Of a DNA stretch of 64,000 nt, positions 38,226 through 49,540 are shown piece by piece; within the stretch, counting starts at the first letter, position 1; every line of letters begins with the position of its first letter. The notes below the pieces were generated by a model that had not been told where the DNA came from, did not search any database, and saw only the letters and a list, made by a program, of their open reading frames with translations. The DNA lies in NCBI GenBank assembly GCA_964020975.1, contig OZ026626.1, forward strand, positions 10,173,060 to 10,237,059, given 5' to 3'. The stretch comes from Hermodice carunculata. Taxonomy: Eukaryota > Annelida > Polychaeta > Eunicida > Amphinomidae. Made by a program: the position numbers and the translations under genes.

Positions 38226-39250
38226 AGTCAGGCTGCACTTTAGGAGACTCAGTTGTCCGTCTTAGAAATACTTCGAAATGTCATATTCACTCAGCTAATT
38301 ATAAGCCTCAACACAGGTCTATTTAGTTGCACGCTTCATTTTGTGAAACAAGCTTAAGTCAGCTGAGCAAGGGCTGTTCATGCAGCCCTGTACTTGTTTT
38401 TGTATGTCTGTATGCTAACTTTTAATATTATTTTAACTTCTTTGGTCCCAGGTTTAAAATGATGAAATAAACCTGATGAGCATATCCAAAACTGTTTTCT
38501 GGTGTGCCTCATAAATGGCGTACAAAGAAAATGTCTTTTGTTTGAACATTTTAATACTAAACCTTAATCTGACACCGCTTGCGCAGGAGCGGTGAAGGAC
38601 TTGGCCAGTTCTTACAGTGAAATTCACAATGGGGCATGTCGCTTGCAGGTGGCACTACAAGTACCATCGGCTTCGTATCCATTTATTGCTGGTGGAGCCC
38701 CTTGGGGTAAAGGAAAAACAGTGTTGCCAACGTCACAGTAGTAGAAACCAGTAAGACTCCTCGGGGGAGCAAAGCGACCGATGGAGTAAGGTGCAGAGGG
38801 CTGGCCGGAGGAGACATATTTGAAAATAAATTCAAAGTGGTAATATTTAGTGCATCATTTTAAAACTGTGTGTTGCATTTGAAGCCTTTCCTGTTCTCAT
38901 GCAAAACATTTTCAATGAAAAATCATTTTACGAGTCAAAATAAAGCCGTTTGTATTGTATGTGTGACAGTGGATCATTGGCTGTTGTGGTGTGATGCATA
39001 TAGAGAGATGAGGGAAGATTTTTTTCAGAAAATGGCACGGGGAAGATCATAGTTGCCAGGGTTAAGATGTTCCGTGTTTAGAAGGAGAGGAACGTGTAGC
39101 ATCTGTTTTAGGTTTGGAGAGTGGCTTTCTGGGAGGTAGGAAAGGTATTGAAAGTGTACAGAACTACCTGGTAAAACGCTCGGAGAAACGAAATGAAACT
39201 AGAAAAGATGATTGTTGCATAGCAAATCAGTGTGCCTGTCTTTAAAGCTT
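38226..39250. other. no recognisable feature
   Basis: No gene or clear repeat identified. Confidence 0.3.
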
Positions 39251-39254
39251 ATTG

Positions 39255-39455
39255 GTATGATACTATACAATTGGTATTTCAGTACTACAGTGTGTTATCA
39301 GTACGCACTGTACAATGGGTACTTCAAGTACAAAAGGGTATGATCTGTACAACAATGTATTATGGGCACTTCAGTACTAAATGAATGATCGGCACGACAA
39401 TATTACGACAGTGTACAATGGGTACTTCAGAACTACAGTGTATAACAGATACAAC
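39255..39455. repeat. minisatellite, about 45-bp unit
   Basis: Four imperfect copies of GTACAATGGGTACTTCAGTACTACAGTGTATGATCAGTAC (near 39268, 39312, 39358 and 39414). Confidence 0.6.
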
Positions 39456-39635
39456 CAGCTAGCGTAATCACCTGGTTTTCAGGAGCAATGCTGGAAAGCC
39501 ACTCTTGACACAAAGCAGCGTCAGTGTAACAAGCTCCCAGTCGTACTTCAATGCCCCCAACCCATCTCTTGGATGATGGAAATACATTTTCAAGTTGCCT
39601 CAAAGTACTTTACCTGAAATTCAGTTCAATCATTG

Positions 39636-39897
39636 TGTCCTTCCAACGCAGGGTGCTTTTCAAAATCGTTGATGCTTGTGCACCCACAGGGCCCTAATAG
39701 CTTCAAATGGGACGTTTGTAGGCCCATTGCAAACCTTTAGTTAGAACAAAAATGGAGGAGAAAGAGAGTAGGTAGAGGAGGGTAGAAGCAAATGATGATG
39801 ATGATGGCGATGATCTGTTTAACTGTCCTGATTATCAGGCCGTAAACTATTATGTCTGTGTGCCAACACAGACATATTGTTTTTTTCTAGGAATTCT

Positions 39898-39976
<79 letters not shown>

Positions 39977-40016
39977 TGTATTTATTTATTTATTTATTTA
40001 TTTCTGTCTTTCTTTC

Positions 40017-40047
<31 letters not shown>

Positions 40048-40990
40048 TCAGGCAAATTTTTGTCAGACATTTGATTTGAAAAGCATTATACGTGGAAACT
40101 CTAAACTTGGCGCAATTAGCCTTCTATAGATGAAGTCTTGCCTTTTTATAATCAAAGGTCATGCTTTTCAAAATTATGCAAATGAGGGTTAATTAATGTT
40201 TTAAATCTTCAGTGTCTTATATACTATAGTAAATGTGGTTCCGAGTGTATAAGAGTTCCATCGTAGAAAGGCAAAGGTCATTTCATTTGTAATGTCAAGG
40301 TCATGTCAAGGTCAAATGTCAAAGGTCAACTTTAGATCAAAATGTCCTTTTTAAAGGTCAAGGTTCACTTCAGGTGGAGGTCATCTCAAGTTGAATTGTC
40401 AAATGTCATTTCGAGGTTAAAGTCACTTTCGGTGGAGGCTTTCTTCACGACTTGGTCAATTTTTTATCCAATTTTGATCATGTTGGGCTCAAATTGCAGC
40501 TGTTGTAACACTGCACATTTTGCAACTTACATGTGACCTGTAAATGTCAAACATCAACGTCATTTGAACCTTTGAAAGTTTCATCCAGCCATAACTTGGC
40601 CAATTTCCATCCAATTCTGATCATGCTGGACTCAAATTGTATGTAATGCAACACTTCCCATCTTTTTGAGAAAAAAAAGTGATCTCTAAAGGTCAAAGGT
40701 CAGGGTCATTTGGCCCTTTGAAATTTCATTTTGCCATAACTCTGTCAATTTTCGTCTTATTTGGTTCATGTTGGGCTAAACTTGTGGGTATTGTAAGACT
40801 GTACATTTTTTTTTTTTGCAATTTACATGGGACCTGTAAACGTCAAGGTCATTTAAACTTTGAAACTTTCAACCAGCATTAAGCTAAATGGAATGTGAAG
40901 TACCAAAGGACAAAAGTTGTAGCATTTAATATCTACAACTTTTAAAGGCACACAGACAAATTTGATTTGAAGCAAATCTTCTTTTTTGTT
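39636..40990 (+). mobile_element. AGGTCA-core family, near full-length copy (Helitron-like right end)
   Basis: Parts in order: a left region shared with 42085-42430 (GTGTCCTTCCAACGCAGGGTGC); an 11-bp-arm hairpin TATGTCTGTGTGCCAACACAGACATA (39851-39876, split here to show both arms, total 26 bp: arms TATGTCTGTGT and ACACAGACATA); a (TTTA)n/(TTTC)n microsatellite (39896-40047); GGCAAATTTTTGTCAGAC; short AGGTCA-rich spacers; about three core units; and a right end with ATTTGATTTGAAGCAAAT. It is non-coding. The layout of microsatellite plus about 150-bp core repeats plus conserved flanks recalls the non-autonomous Helitron-like 'pearl' elements of bivalves. Confidence 0.6.
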
Positions 40991-41350
40991 GTTTCTTTCT
41001 CTCTTTCTTTCTTTCTTTATTTCTTTTTTTTTACTTGATTCATTTATTTCTTTCGTCCTTTTTAACTTTCTTTCGTTCTTTCTTTATAGGAAGATTTGCC
41101 TGACATTTCATTTGAAAAGTATACGTAAACTCTCCAAACTTGGCATGATTATACTTTCATACATGAAGCCTTGGGTTTTTGTAAAGAGTTTCAATGGCTT
41201 TGAGAAATTTATGCAAATCAGGGTCATTTGCAAATTTAAATTTTGAACAATTCCTAAACTGTTATGGGTATAGGTAACCAATCCATCTCCAAATAATATG
41301 TTTGAGATACTGCTCATTTTTGTGATTAACATGTAACTTCTAAATTTCAA
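40991..41350 (+). repeat. AGGTCA-core family, truncated copy
   Basis: TTTC/TTTA-rich lead then GGAAGATTTGCCTGACATTTCATTTGAAAAGTATACGT, closely matching the post-microsatellite region of the flanking copies. It stops before the core units, at the trinucleotide array. Confidence 0.6.
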
Positions 41351-41352
41351 TT

Positions 41353-41469
41353 ATATTAGTAGTAGTAGTAGTAGTAGTTGTAGTAGTAGTAGTAGTATGA
41401 TTATTATTATTATTATTACTATTGTTATTATTATTATCATTATCATTATTATTATTGTTGTTGTTGTTC

Positions 41470-41504
<35 letters not shown>

Positions 41505-41506
41505 CG
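41353..41506. repeat. trinucleotide array (TAG)n(TTA)n(TTG)n
   Basis: Three successive trinucleotide blocks that appear to have mutated from one another. Confidence 0.9.
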
Positions 41507-42084
41507 GACATGTAGCAATGATTTTCTTAAAATTGGCACAACACTACACAATGACTCGATAGACATTAAATTTCTGTTATGACTTTACAAGTCCAGTGTA
41601 CATTGACATATTTACCATTTTTATACAACTGAATACAACAATACTCCTGCGCCACGATATTTCAATTCTTATTATTGCTAAAATAAAAAGATTGTGAGAT
41701 TTGGGGCTTGACCATAAGACTGACGAACGCTCACTGAATCCTGGCCTGAAATTCGGTAAGACTTAAGGGAATTCTGTAAGAATTGTCAACACTGAAGAAC
41801 GCAGCGTCATTACTGGATCAAAATTGTCACGTGACACAGACAGCTGGTGCTACCACCATGCACGTTAGGACATCGGACTTGCCCCACAAGCAAGCAGCAT
41901 GAATGAACCACTTTTGGCCCAGTGCATTTACTTCTGAGAAATGCCATAGACGGGACAAAAGAAAACAGATGGCATACCATTGGCTTGTTGTTTAAGAAAC
42001 GCCACACACCCTTCGGAAGTGGTCTTTTAAGTAAACCTGTATGTAACATTACTGCCTGCCAGCCGCATCCAAAATGAAAATCAG

Positions 42085-43660
42085 TGTGTCCTTCCAATGC
42101 AGGGTGCATTTTCAAAATCATTGATGCTAGTACACACACAGGGCTCTTATACCTTCAAATGTGATGTTTGAAAGCCCACAGCAAAACCTTTAGCTAGAAC
42201 AAAAATTAACGAGAAAGAGAGCAGGTAGAGGAGGGTAGGAGCAAATGATGCTGATGATGACGATGATCTGGTTAACCATCCTGATTATCAGGCCGTAAAC
42301 TATCATGTCTGTGTGCAAACAAAGACAGGTAGAGGAGGGTAGGAGCAAATGATGCTGATGATCACGATGATCTGGTTAACCATCCTGATTATCAGGCCGT
42401 AAACTATCATGTCTGTGTGCAATCACAGACATATTGTTTTTCTAGGAAATCTTTATTTATTTATTTATTTATTTATTTGTTTGTGTTTGTTTGTTTGTTT
42501 GTTTGTTTGTTTGTTTGTTTGTTTGTTTGTTTATTGATTTACTTATTTATTTATTTATTTATTTATTTATTTCTCTTCTTACTTTTTTTTTCTTCTTTCT
42601 TTTTTTTCATTCTTTCTTTACAGGCAACTTTGCCAGACATTTGATTGAAAAGCATTATACGTAGAAACTCCAAACTTGGCACAATTATGCTCCTATAGAT
42701 GAAGCCTTGCCTTTTTATAATCATACGTCATGTTTTTCAAAATTGTGCCAATGAGGGCTAATTAATGTTTTAAATCTTCCATGTCTTATATACTATAGTA
42801 GATGTGCTTCCGAGTGTATAGGAGTTCCATCGTAGCAAGGCAAAGGTCATTTGTAATGTCAGGTTCATGCCACGGTCAAAGGTCAATTTTAGATCAAAAT
42901 GTCATCGTAAAGGTCAAGGTTCACTTCAGGTTGAGGTCATTTCAAGGTCAGAGGTCATCTCGAGGTGAAACCTCACTTTCGATAGTGGCTTTCTTCTAGC
43001 CATAACTTGGTCCATTTTTATCCAATTTAATGGTTGTAATACTGTTCATTTTTGTGATTAACGTAACCTCTAAAGGTCAAAGATCAAGGTCATTTGAACC
43101 ATTGAAATTTTCTTTCAGCCATTACTCAGTCAATTTTCATCCAATTTTGATCATATTGAGCTAAAATTGTAGCCATTGTAACACTGCATATTTTCGTATA
43201 TTTATTTATATGTGACCTTTAAAGGTCAAGGTCATTAGGACCTTTGAAATTTTTATCCAGTTATAACACAGCCAATTTCCACCTAATTTTTAACATGTTG
43301 GACTCAAATAGTAGGTATTGCAACCCTGCACACTTTTGTAATTTACATGTGACCTCTAAAGGTCAAAGGTCAAGTTCATACGGCCCTTTGAAAGTTTCAT
43401 TTGGCCATACCTCTGTCAATTTACATCAGATTTGGTCCATGTCAGGCATAAATTGTAGGTATCGCAACACTGTACATTGTTCGTAATTTGCATGTGACCT
43501 CTAAAGGTCAAAGATCAGTGCCATTAGGTCTTTGAAATTTTCATTCAGCCATCATCTTGATGGAATGTGAAGTACCAAAGCACAAATGTTGCAGCATTTA
43601 ATATTTACATCTTTTGACGGAACACAACTATATTTGGTTTGAAGCAAATGTTCTTTTCTA
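42085..43660 (+). mobile_element. AGGTCA-core family, full-length copy with internal duplication
   Basis: Same order as the copy at 39636, with two differences. The 106-bp block ending in the hairpin is tandemly duplicated (42222-42327 and 42328-42432), and the microsatellite is TTTA/TTTG. Core units start near 43011, 43121, 43260, 43402 and 43548, with unit lengths of about 110-146 bp. The right end has TTTGGTTTGAAGCAAA then CTAC followed by T, close to a Helitron CTRR terminus. It is non-coding. Confidence 0.62.
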
Positions 43661-44935
43661 CTTATATCTGCGTTGCCTTCCGTGTGCAGATTAAGTAATC
43701 AACTGCTCCGAAGAGCAAGGCTGTCAGAGCAAGGCTGTCAGTCCCGGGGTTGCGGGACAAGGCAGTCAGTCCCGGGGTTGTGGGGATGTATGAAGCAAAC
43801 ACAAGGAAATGTGTAGCTGTGCTTGGAGTGTTGTCCACTAAATCTATCTTTTCTTCTGTTCTAAATTGGATCTAGATTGCCCGTGCATAAATACTGGCTT
43901 TCGCCTGAGTGTGGTGCTCGATTATCTCCATCTGGATATGGCTTATTAAAAGTGTATGCTTTTTTGTTATTTGCGTTTAAAACAGAAAAAGCCTAAAGAT
44001 ATTTATGTGGTGTCAATTTTTCCATAATGGAACCTCGCTTGACTAACTTATTTTAATAAATAACTCTACATGCATAACAATATTCTAAGACAATTATCCC
44101 TGATCAGTTTCGTTATAAAGATTTTTTTGTTATATTAAACGACAGTTGATTAAAAACTTGTCAGAGAAGGTGAAATATTGCAGTAATTTCCTCTCGCTGA
44201 AATCAGAGCACACGTGTTAGTATGGGTCTGACAACATAGAAACTGAAAAAGAATTTTTGTTCAATCATTAGGTCCTCTGTTTCTTGGTCGACTTTCTTTA
44301 TTTTCTTGCTATAAAAAGCAATGGAAAAGCTTTCCCGTGCATTCACTTGTTTCCTGAGTTTGAATATGATTTAAGTCAGTGTCCATATCAGTCCATTATC
44401 TTTACTGGCATCCATTGCAGCCACGTGACCTGTGCAAGTTACTCCGGCTTTCCGCAACATAAGCACGGTTTTTCGATGACAATCAAACCGCTGTAGTAGC
44501 ACGTTTTCTCTCTCCTTGAGTGACTGAGGAGTTACCCGTCTCTTTAATTAGAATCCTTAAAATCCAAATGAGTTATTCAGGATATCACCAGTGTCCTATT
44601 TCAAGCACTTACGTATCTACACACAATTACATATCATGGACAATTCGCCATACTGTAGATTCTTTCAAAAATAATGCAAAATTGCATTTATATTAATTGC
44701 TTTGTAACAATGGTTTATTTCGAGGCCTAACATTGCCATCCGTTTTGTTTACTTTATTCTCTAGAACACCCGACTCTCGAGTCAATAACCTTTGACACAT
44801 TTTACTTAGCAGAAAAGCATAAAAAGTGAAACACAAATCCACTACACCATGTTTACGTTGCAATAAAATAAGAGTTGAATGGGAGTTAACGTATGTAATT
44901 GCCATAATTAACATGTATACATACATACATTTTTA
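43661..44935. other. no gene recognised; short GC-rich tandem repeat
   Basis: Positions 43722-43790 hold two copies each of GAGCAAGGCTGTCA and CAGTCAGTCCCGGGGTTG. The rest is unremarkable. Confidence 0.4.
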
Positions 44936-44938
44936 TTT

Positions 44939-44952
44939 AACACACACACACA

Positions 44953-45023
<71 letters not shown>

Positions 45024-45060
45024 CTGTTAGTCTGTGTGTGTGAGAGAGAGGAGAGAGAGT

Positions 45061-45147
<87 letters not shown>
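44939..45147. repeat. (CA)n(TA)n(GA)n compound microsatellite
   Basis: Three adjacent dinucleotide arrays: CA, TA (to 45020) and GA (45040-45147). Frames through them are artefacts. Confidence 0.95.
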
Positions 45148-45151
<4 letters not shown>

Positions 45152-45269
45152 CCACCAGTTTGTTTCAGCGGAATTATAAGCCCCTGTTTTCAATTCAGTT
45201 TTAAAAACAAGAATGAAACCAACACTACACGGCCAGCCTTGAGCTTAAAAGCATCTACAAGCTCCTCGG

Positions 45270-45540
45270 TTATCGCATATTGCCGATGCCCTGCAAATAT
45301 GTTAGGAATTTAGATCGCAAAAAAACAGATGAATGGTTTGTCTGAAAGGATCTTAAGAACTGTGTTGAAGTCCGTGATCTTCCTTGCGAGGCCTCATTGA
45401 TAAATCCATGTCCTAATGTAAACTTTTTTTCTGAAGACAGGAAGTCAATTTCTCCCCGTTTATATGAAAGGAACACAAGAGCTGAACTACGTGAAGGTAT
45501 CACTGCACTGCATTGTCAGTGCGGTTATGGACAGGGATAT
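45270..45540 (+). other. coding-like interval, unknown
   Basis: The plus-strand frame gives MPCKYVRNLDRKKTDEWFV, one stop, then about 65 residues including RDLPCEASLINPCPNV and CQCGYGQ. Cysteine-rich and plausible as a decayed exon, but the minus strand is also open here. No family is recognised. Confidence 0.2.
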
Positions 45541-45560
45541 AGCCTAATATATATATATAT

Positions 45561-45562
<2 letters not shown>

Positions 45563-45604
<42 letters not shown>

Positions 45605-45606
45605 AT

Positions 45607-45656
<50 letters not shown>
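45563..45656. repeat. (GT)n microsatellite
   Basis: About 94 bp of GT with one TTTATGA interruption. Confidence 0.95.
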
Positions 45657-45659
<3 letters not shown>

Positions 45660-45746
45660 TACATACATACATACATAAGTAACATTTACGCAACCTCAAG
45701 AACTCTCTATATGCCTTTTTCTTGTAGCACGGATCTTAGAAGTATC

Positions 45747-46013
45747 CTACTCAAAGGAAAGGGTGTGTTCACACTTGTGTAGAACTCCTATGAAAGAGAA
45801 ATGAAGGTTATTTGCGGTGTCTATGTTTCTCCAAAACATTGGACAGTGTTCCCTATCACATGTGATTCCTAAGTCACATAGTTTTGGATTCAACAAGTTA
45901 CTCGTTTTCAAATTTCCATCTTGGTCCAAAACTATGTGTTCAAGTGGAGGTTCAAAGTTAATTTGACCGGGATACTTGCATTCCATCATTAAAGTCACAG
46001 GCAAGTCAACCAC
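45747..46013 (-). other. coding-like minus-strand ORF, unknown
   Basis: An 88-codon frame with coding-like composition, including KYPGQINFEPPLEHIVLDQD and a cysteine/histidine cluster LCDLGITCDREHCPMFW. It lies immediately downstream of the minisatellite ORF and overlaps its end by 19 nt in a different frame. The family is unknown. It may be an exon or a gene relic. Confidence 0.3.
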
Positions 46014-46444
46014 AATTTACAATGAGGGATCTTGGTACCTTTTGCCTCATCAGATGTATTTCTTTTATTGTGTTTTATATCGGTGTACATATTATGATAA
46101 TACAAGTAAAATATAGGAAAAAGATAAAGGGAAATCCAGCAGGGAACTTTGGAAAAAGTGGAAATGTTTATCGGCATGGACACCAACGAAATTGACGGCG
46201 TTATCGTTGTTCCATATACTTTGTCCAGTTCCTCTTTTGTTGTTCCATGTACCTTTTCCAGTTCCTCTTTTGTTGTTCCATGTACTTGTTTCAGTTCCTC
46301 TACTGTTGTTCCATGTACTTTTTTCAGTTCCTCTTCTGTTGTTCCATGTACTTTTTTCAGTTCCTCTTTTGTTGTTCCATTTACTTTTGTCAGTACCTCT
46401 TTTGTTGTCCCATGTACTTTTTTCAGTTCCTCTTTTGTGCGCAT
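45995..46444 (-). CDS. hypothetical protein with seven 11-residue repeats
   Basis: ATG at 46444 opens a 149-codon frame. Residues 3-80 are seven tandem 11-residue units of consensus TKEELKKVHGT, encoded by a 33-bp minisatellite. A hydrophobic stretch follows (WISLYLFPIFYLYYHNM, about residues 103-119) that could be a membrane segment, then a basic tail. Eleven-residue amphipathic repeats occur in LEA group 3 proteins and synucleins, so a membrane- or surface-binding helix is imaginable, but no homology is claimed. All plus-strand frames are also open across the array because the unit lacks stops, so coding is unproven. Confidence 0.35.
   Translation of the reverse strand: MRTKEELKKVHGTTKEVLTKVNGTTKEELKKVHGTTEEELKKVHGTTVEELKQVHGTTKEELEKVHGTTKEELDKVYGTTITPSISLVSMPINISTFSKVPCWISLYLFPIFYLYYHNMYTDIKHNKRNTSDEAKGTKIPHCKLWLTCL
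46200..46440. repeat. 33-bp minisatellite, about 7 units
   Basis: Seven imperfect copies of TTCCTCTTTTGTTGTTCCATGTACTTTTTTCAG (unit stated once; 33 bp in two halves, TTCCTCTTTTGTTGTT and CCATGTACTTTTTTCAG). Copies differ by one to five substitutions and no indels break the period. Confidence 0.85.
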
Positions 46445-46544
46445 TTGTGTCAGTGTTTGATCTTCAGATGAACACGGGGTCTACCACGATCAGGCCTTGA
46501 GTTTTACTGCTCACATGCACAAATTTAAATGCCCGACCGGGGGG

Positions 46545-46612
46545 GGGGGGGGGTCGAACCCCGGATCTTCGTTTTAATATACCGACGCCATAGCACTTGG
46601 CCGCCGAGCCTG
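46545..46612 (-). other. tRNA-like remnant (possible SINE head)
   Basis: On the minus strand GGCGGCCAAGTGCTATGGCG resembles the D-arm/A box of a class II tRNA (Ser/Leu type, GGCCGAGTGGTTAAGGCG). About 25 nt later CCGGGGTTCGACCCC forms a T-arm with a B box. The acceptor stem does not pair and a C-run follows, so this is a decayed tRNA or the head of a tRNA-derived SINE. Confidence 0.45.
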
Positions 46613-46912
46613 TAACAGGGACTGTTGCCCGGAATTCAAATTAATCCATTTTATCCTGAGAAGCTACATCTTTGGAATAGTAAGCACGTTAGATCGCATT
46701 GGTACATGTTTAAGCATGTTGGGGGGGGGGGTCCCAATCGTTCAGTGTACATGTGTTTGTGCACTTATGTCTTTACACTGTTGGAATGTACACACGTGAG
46801 AAGAACGAAAGCCAGTTAGCATGAAAGTTTTACAGTTCCTCTCACAGGTGTCGCTGTGACGTGGGTCACCTGACATGTCCATCGAAGTCTTGGCACTTTC
46901 ACTGTGCCCGGG

Positions 46913-47366
46913 ATGAAACCACCATTATATTTACTGTATATTCTCATATTAGCATAAAGGCGTATAACTTTCGTTGCGTCACTTTTTAAAATAAAGTATG
47001 CAGTTGGCGTTGTGCAGACACCTTTCACTGAAAACATTTAAGATACAAAGGCGAGTCTATAGGTAGAATAAAAAATTATGCCAGTGTTTATCTGTCATAG
47101 GCAGTAAACACGTGCTCCGAGCACGGCGTGCCAGCATTACGTCAGTGTGTCTGGATACGTGATTCGCCCTCTGTTTATTGAATTCATCATGGAAAAAATA
47201 TCTGTCAAACCAAACAAGACAAACAGGCTGATAAGCTCATGTAATAGTCTAGCTGAAACAATAGACTAATGACAGGTAAATGTCCCCTAAAGGTGTCATC
47301 ACAAGACCACCAAGAACTATTTAGTGCGGTAACCTGCTCTTGATTGGCCGCAATGGTGTATTCATA
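46913..47366 (+). mobile_element. 454-bp MITE, copy 2 (ATGAA termini)
   Basis: Inverted relative to the copy at 17385-17842 and about 85% identical. Termini ATGAAACCACCATTAT and GCAATGGTGTATTCAT form a 16-bp inverted repeat with about 4 mismatches. There is no obvious target duplication. An internal minus-sense frame conserved between copies includes EKISVKPNKTNRLISSCNS. Confidence 0.6.
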
Positions 47367-47619
47367 CCACACACGGACACGACAGCAAAGCCGGGGATGG
47401 CACCTCGCCGTTTTCGTCCTCGCTCTTTTTGCACTCCAACCCCCCTCCATCCCTCGTCTTCATCTTCTTTATTCTCTTCTTCTTTCTATCCCTCATTTAT
47501 CCATCCCAAAAGTCTCATTATGCAGTTATTTTTCTCTCCGAATCCGCAGAGACAGTTCCATTGGCCAGATGTATTTTTCATATGTTCAAAGTGTGAAAGG
47601 ACGCACATGTACAAACACT

Positions 47620-47905
47620 ATAGTTATGTCTGGGTGTCAACCCAGACATTTTGTTTTTCAAAGAATCATTTTTTTTTCTTTGTTACTTTCTTTCCTTCTT
47701 TCTTTCTTCTTTACGACCAAATTTGTCAGGAGTTTTTTCTCAGACAGTATAATTTCGAAAACCACCAAACTTGCCATGCTGACTGACCTACATGTGAAAT
47801 TGTGCATATCGCTTGGAATTCTAATGATTTTAAAATTATGCAAATAAGGGGCAATTAAAAATTTAAAGGTCCATATCTTCCAAACTACTGCAGATAGACA
47901 CAAAA
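47620..47905 (+). repeat. AGGTCA-core family, truncated copy with variant hairpin
   Basis: Carries the left hairpin with arms ATGTCTGGGT and ACCCAGACAT (47626-47649), a TTTC tract, ACGACCAAATTTGTCAGGAG and the following conserved region, but no core units. Confidence 0.6.
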
Positions 47906-48187
47906 CTCCAAAGGTCACAGACCAACCTGAGTTGCTATATAAACACTTGCTATATAAAGTACACAAGCGTAGCAAGGTTTCAGCTGTATATATATACAGA
48001 AACTTGCTTTTCGGAAAGATAACAAGCTGTTCCACTAGAAATTAAAATAAAATGCGGCATGCACACAAACATTGGTTTAATGTTTGCAATGTCACATAAA
48101 ATGGTGGCTACAAGGGCGGCCACAATATTAGCTTCTAATGTATTTGTCGGTGCTTGTGTTAAAACGGGAGAACTACAATTTCGGCTC

Positions 48188-48463
<276 letters not shown>

Positions 48464-49540
48464 TCTCTGAATCTACCCCTTCACAACGGGGCTATACCGC
48501 AGGCAGGATACAACCTGCGGTGCGTCAGCCATGTGCGTAATTTTAGAAACATATTATATGCATATTCAGCTACATAAAACAATCTTACTAAAAGCATGTG
48601 ACAATTAAAAAGAAACGATTGTTCTTTGACACCACCGCCCCACAGTACAGTGAAAGAAAGGGTCTTTGTCGTATGTATATATATTAGACACCTTTATATG
48701 TACAACTGTAATACGAATAACCCAGCATATTATTAGGCTGGGTCTCTCCTGGCGGGCTAGGCCGACCCGAGAGCTTCGAACCGTTGAGCCCTCGAGTTAC
48801 CTCCCCCCCTTCCCCCCTCCCCCCGCCTAATGAGGGACCCCTGTATTACCTATCCTTGATGAAGTATGAAAATCAGCAGATCCATATTACATGAACAAAG
48901 TATAGAACAGGTTGAAATAAAAAGATGCTCAGGTCAGTTACAGTCTTCACGAGGCTCACGCCTATATGCCCACACTTTAACCAAATACTGTTTGGAAATT
49001 TCGTCAAAAATATTCCGTGGAATTTCGCCGAAGTCATAAGCATGTTCGGTTGAGGTTTTGATTCTTTGCTACAATTTCAATGTCACCGTTGAAGCTTTTA
49101 ACTTAAGTCACTCCCTGGTTAATGCCTTCATAATCTCTGGGCTATGTTGCATCCACTAGAAACCTCTAAATATATCTGTGTGGAAGTACTTTCCACTCCA
49201 CCTACCAAGTCAAGCTATGGGAGAATAATTCTCAAGGGACATCAATACAGACACAGAGCAGTTGAATTAATAACTGTGAAAACACTCTAATCAAATCGAG
49301 TGCAAACAAGTGAACATTACAGTTAACTTTTATCACGGAATTATCTGTGTATTATGTGCTCATCTGATGGGTCCAAATTCCACTAGAAGTAATGTTGATC
49401 GATGCATCAACAATTTTTTTCTGAGGTAAACTTACTCATGGCTCAGTTTGTTAACATATTTGCTTCCACCAGATACAATCTTTTCAAATCGTATTGTATT
49501 TAATACAAAGAGAAACTTAACAAACCTAATTCTATAAGCC
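48464..49540. other. no recognisable feature
   Basis: Includes a C-rich stretch near 48800-48825. A TTCGAACC motif at 48776 is not part of a tRNA that I can fold. Confidence 0.3.

Noticed and set aside
39896-40030. (TTTA)n frame as a Tyr/Leu/Phe-rich membrane protein
   Set aside because: Pure microsatellite translation within a non-coding mobile element.
46149-46500. Plus-strand frames over the 33-bp minisatellite
   Set aside because: Open only because the unit lacks stops; they lack a clear start context and give low-complexity Ser/Phe/Val or Leu/Phe repeats. The minus frame has a better start and continues beyond the array.
48776-48790. TTCGAACC motif as a tRNA B box
   Set aside because: No A box or foldable arms at the right distance on either strand.
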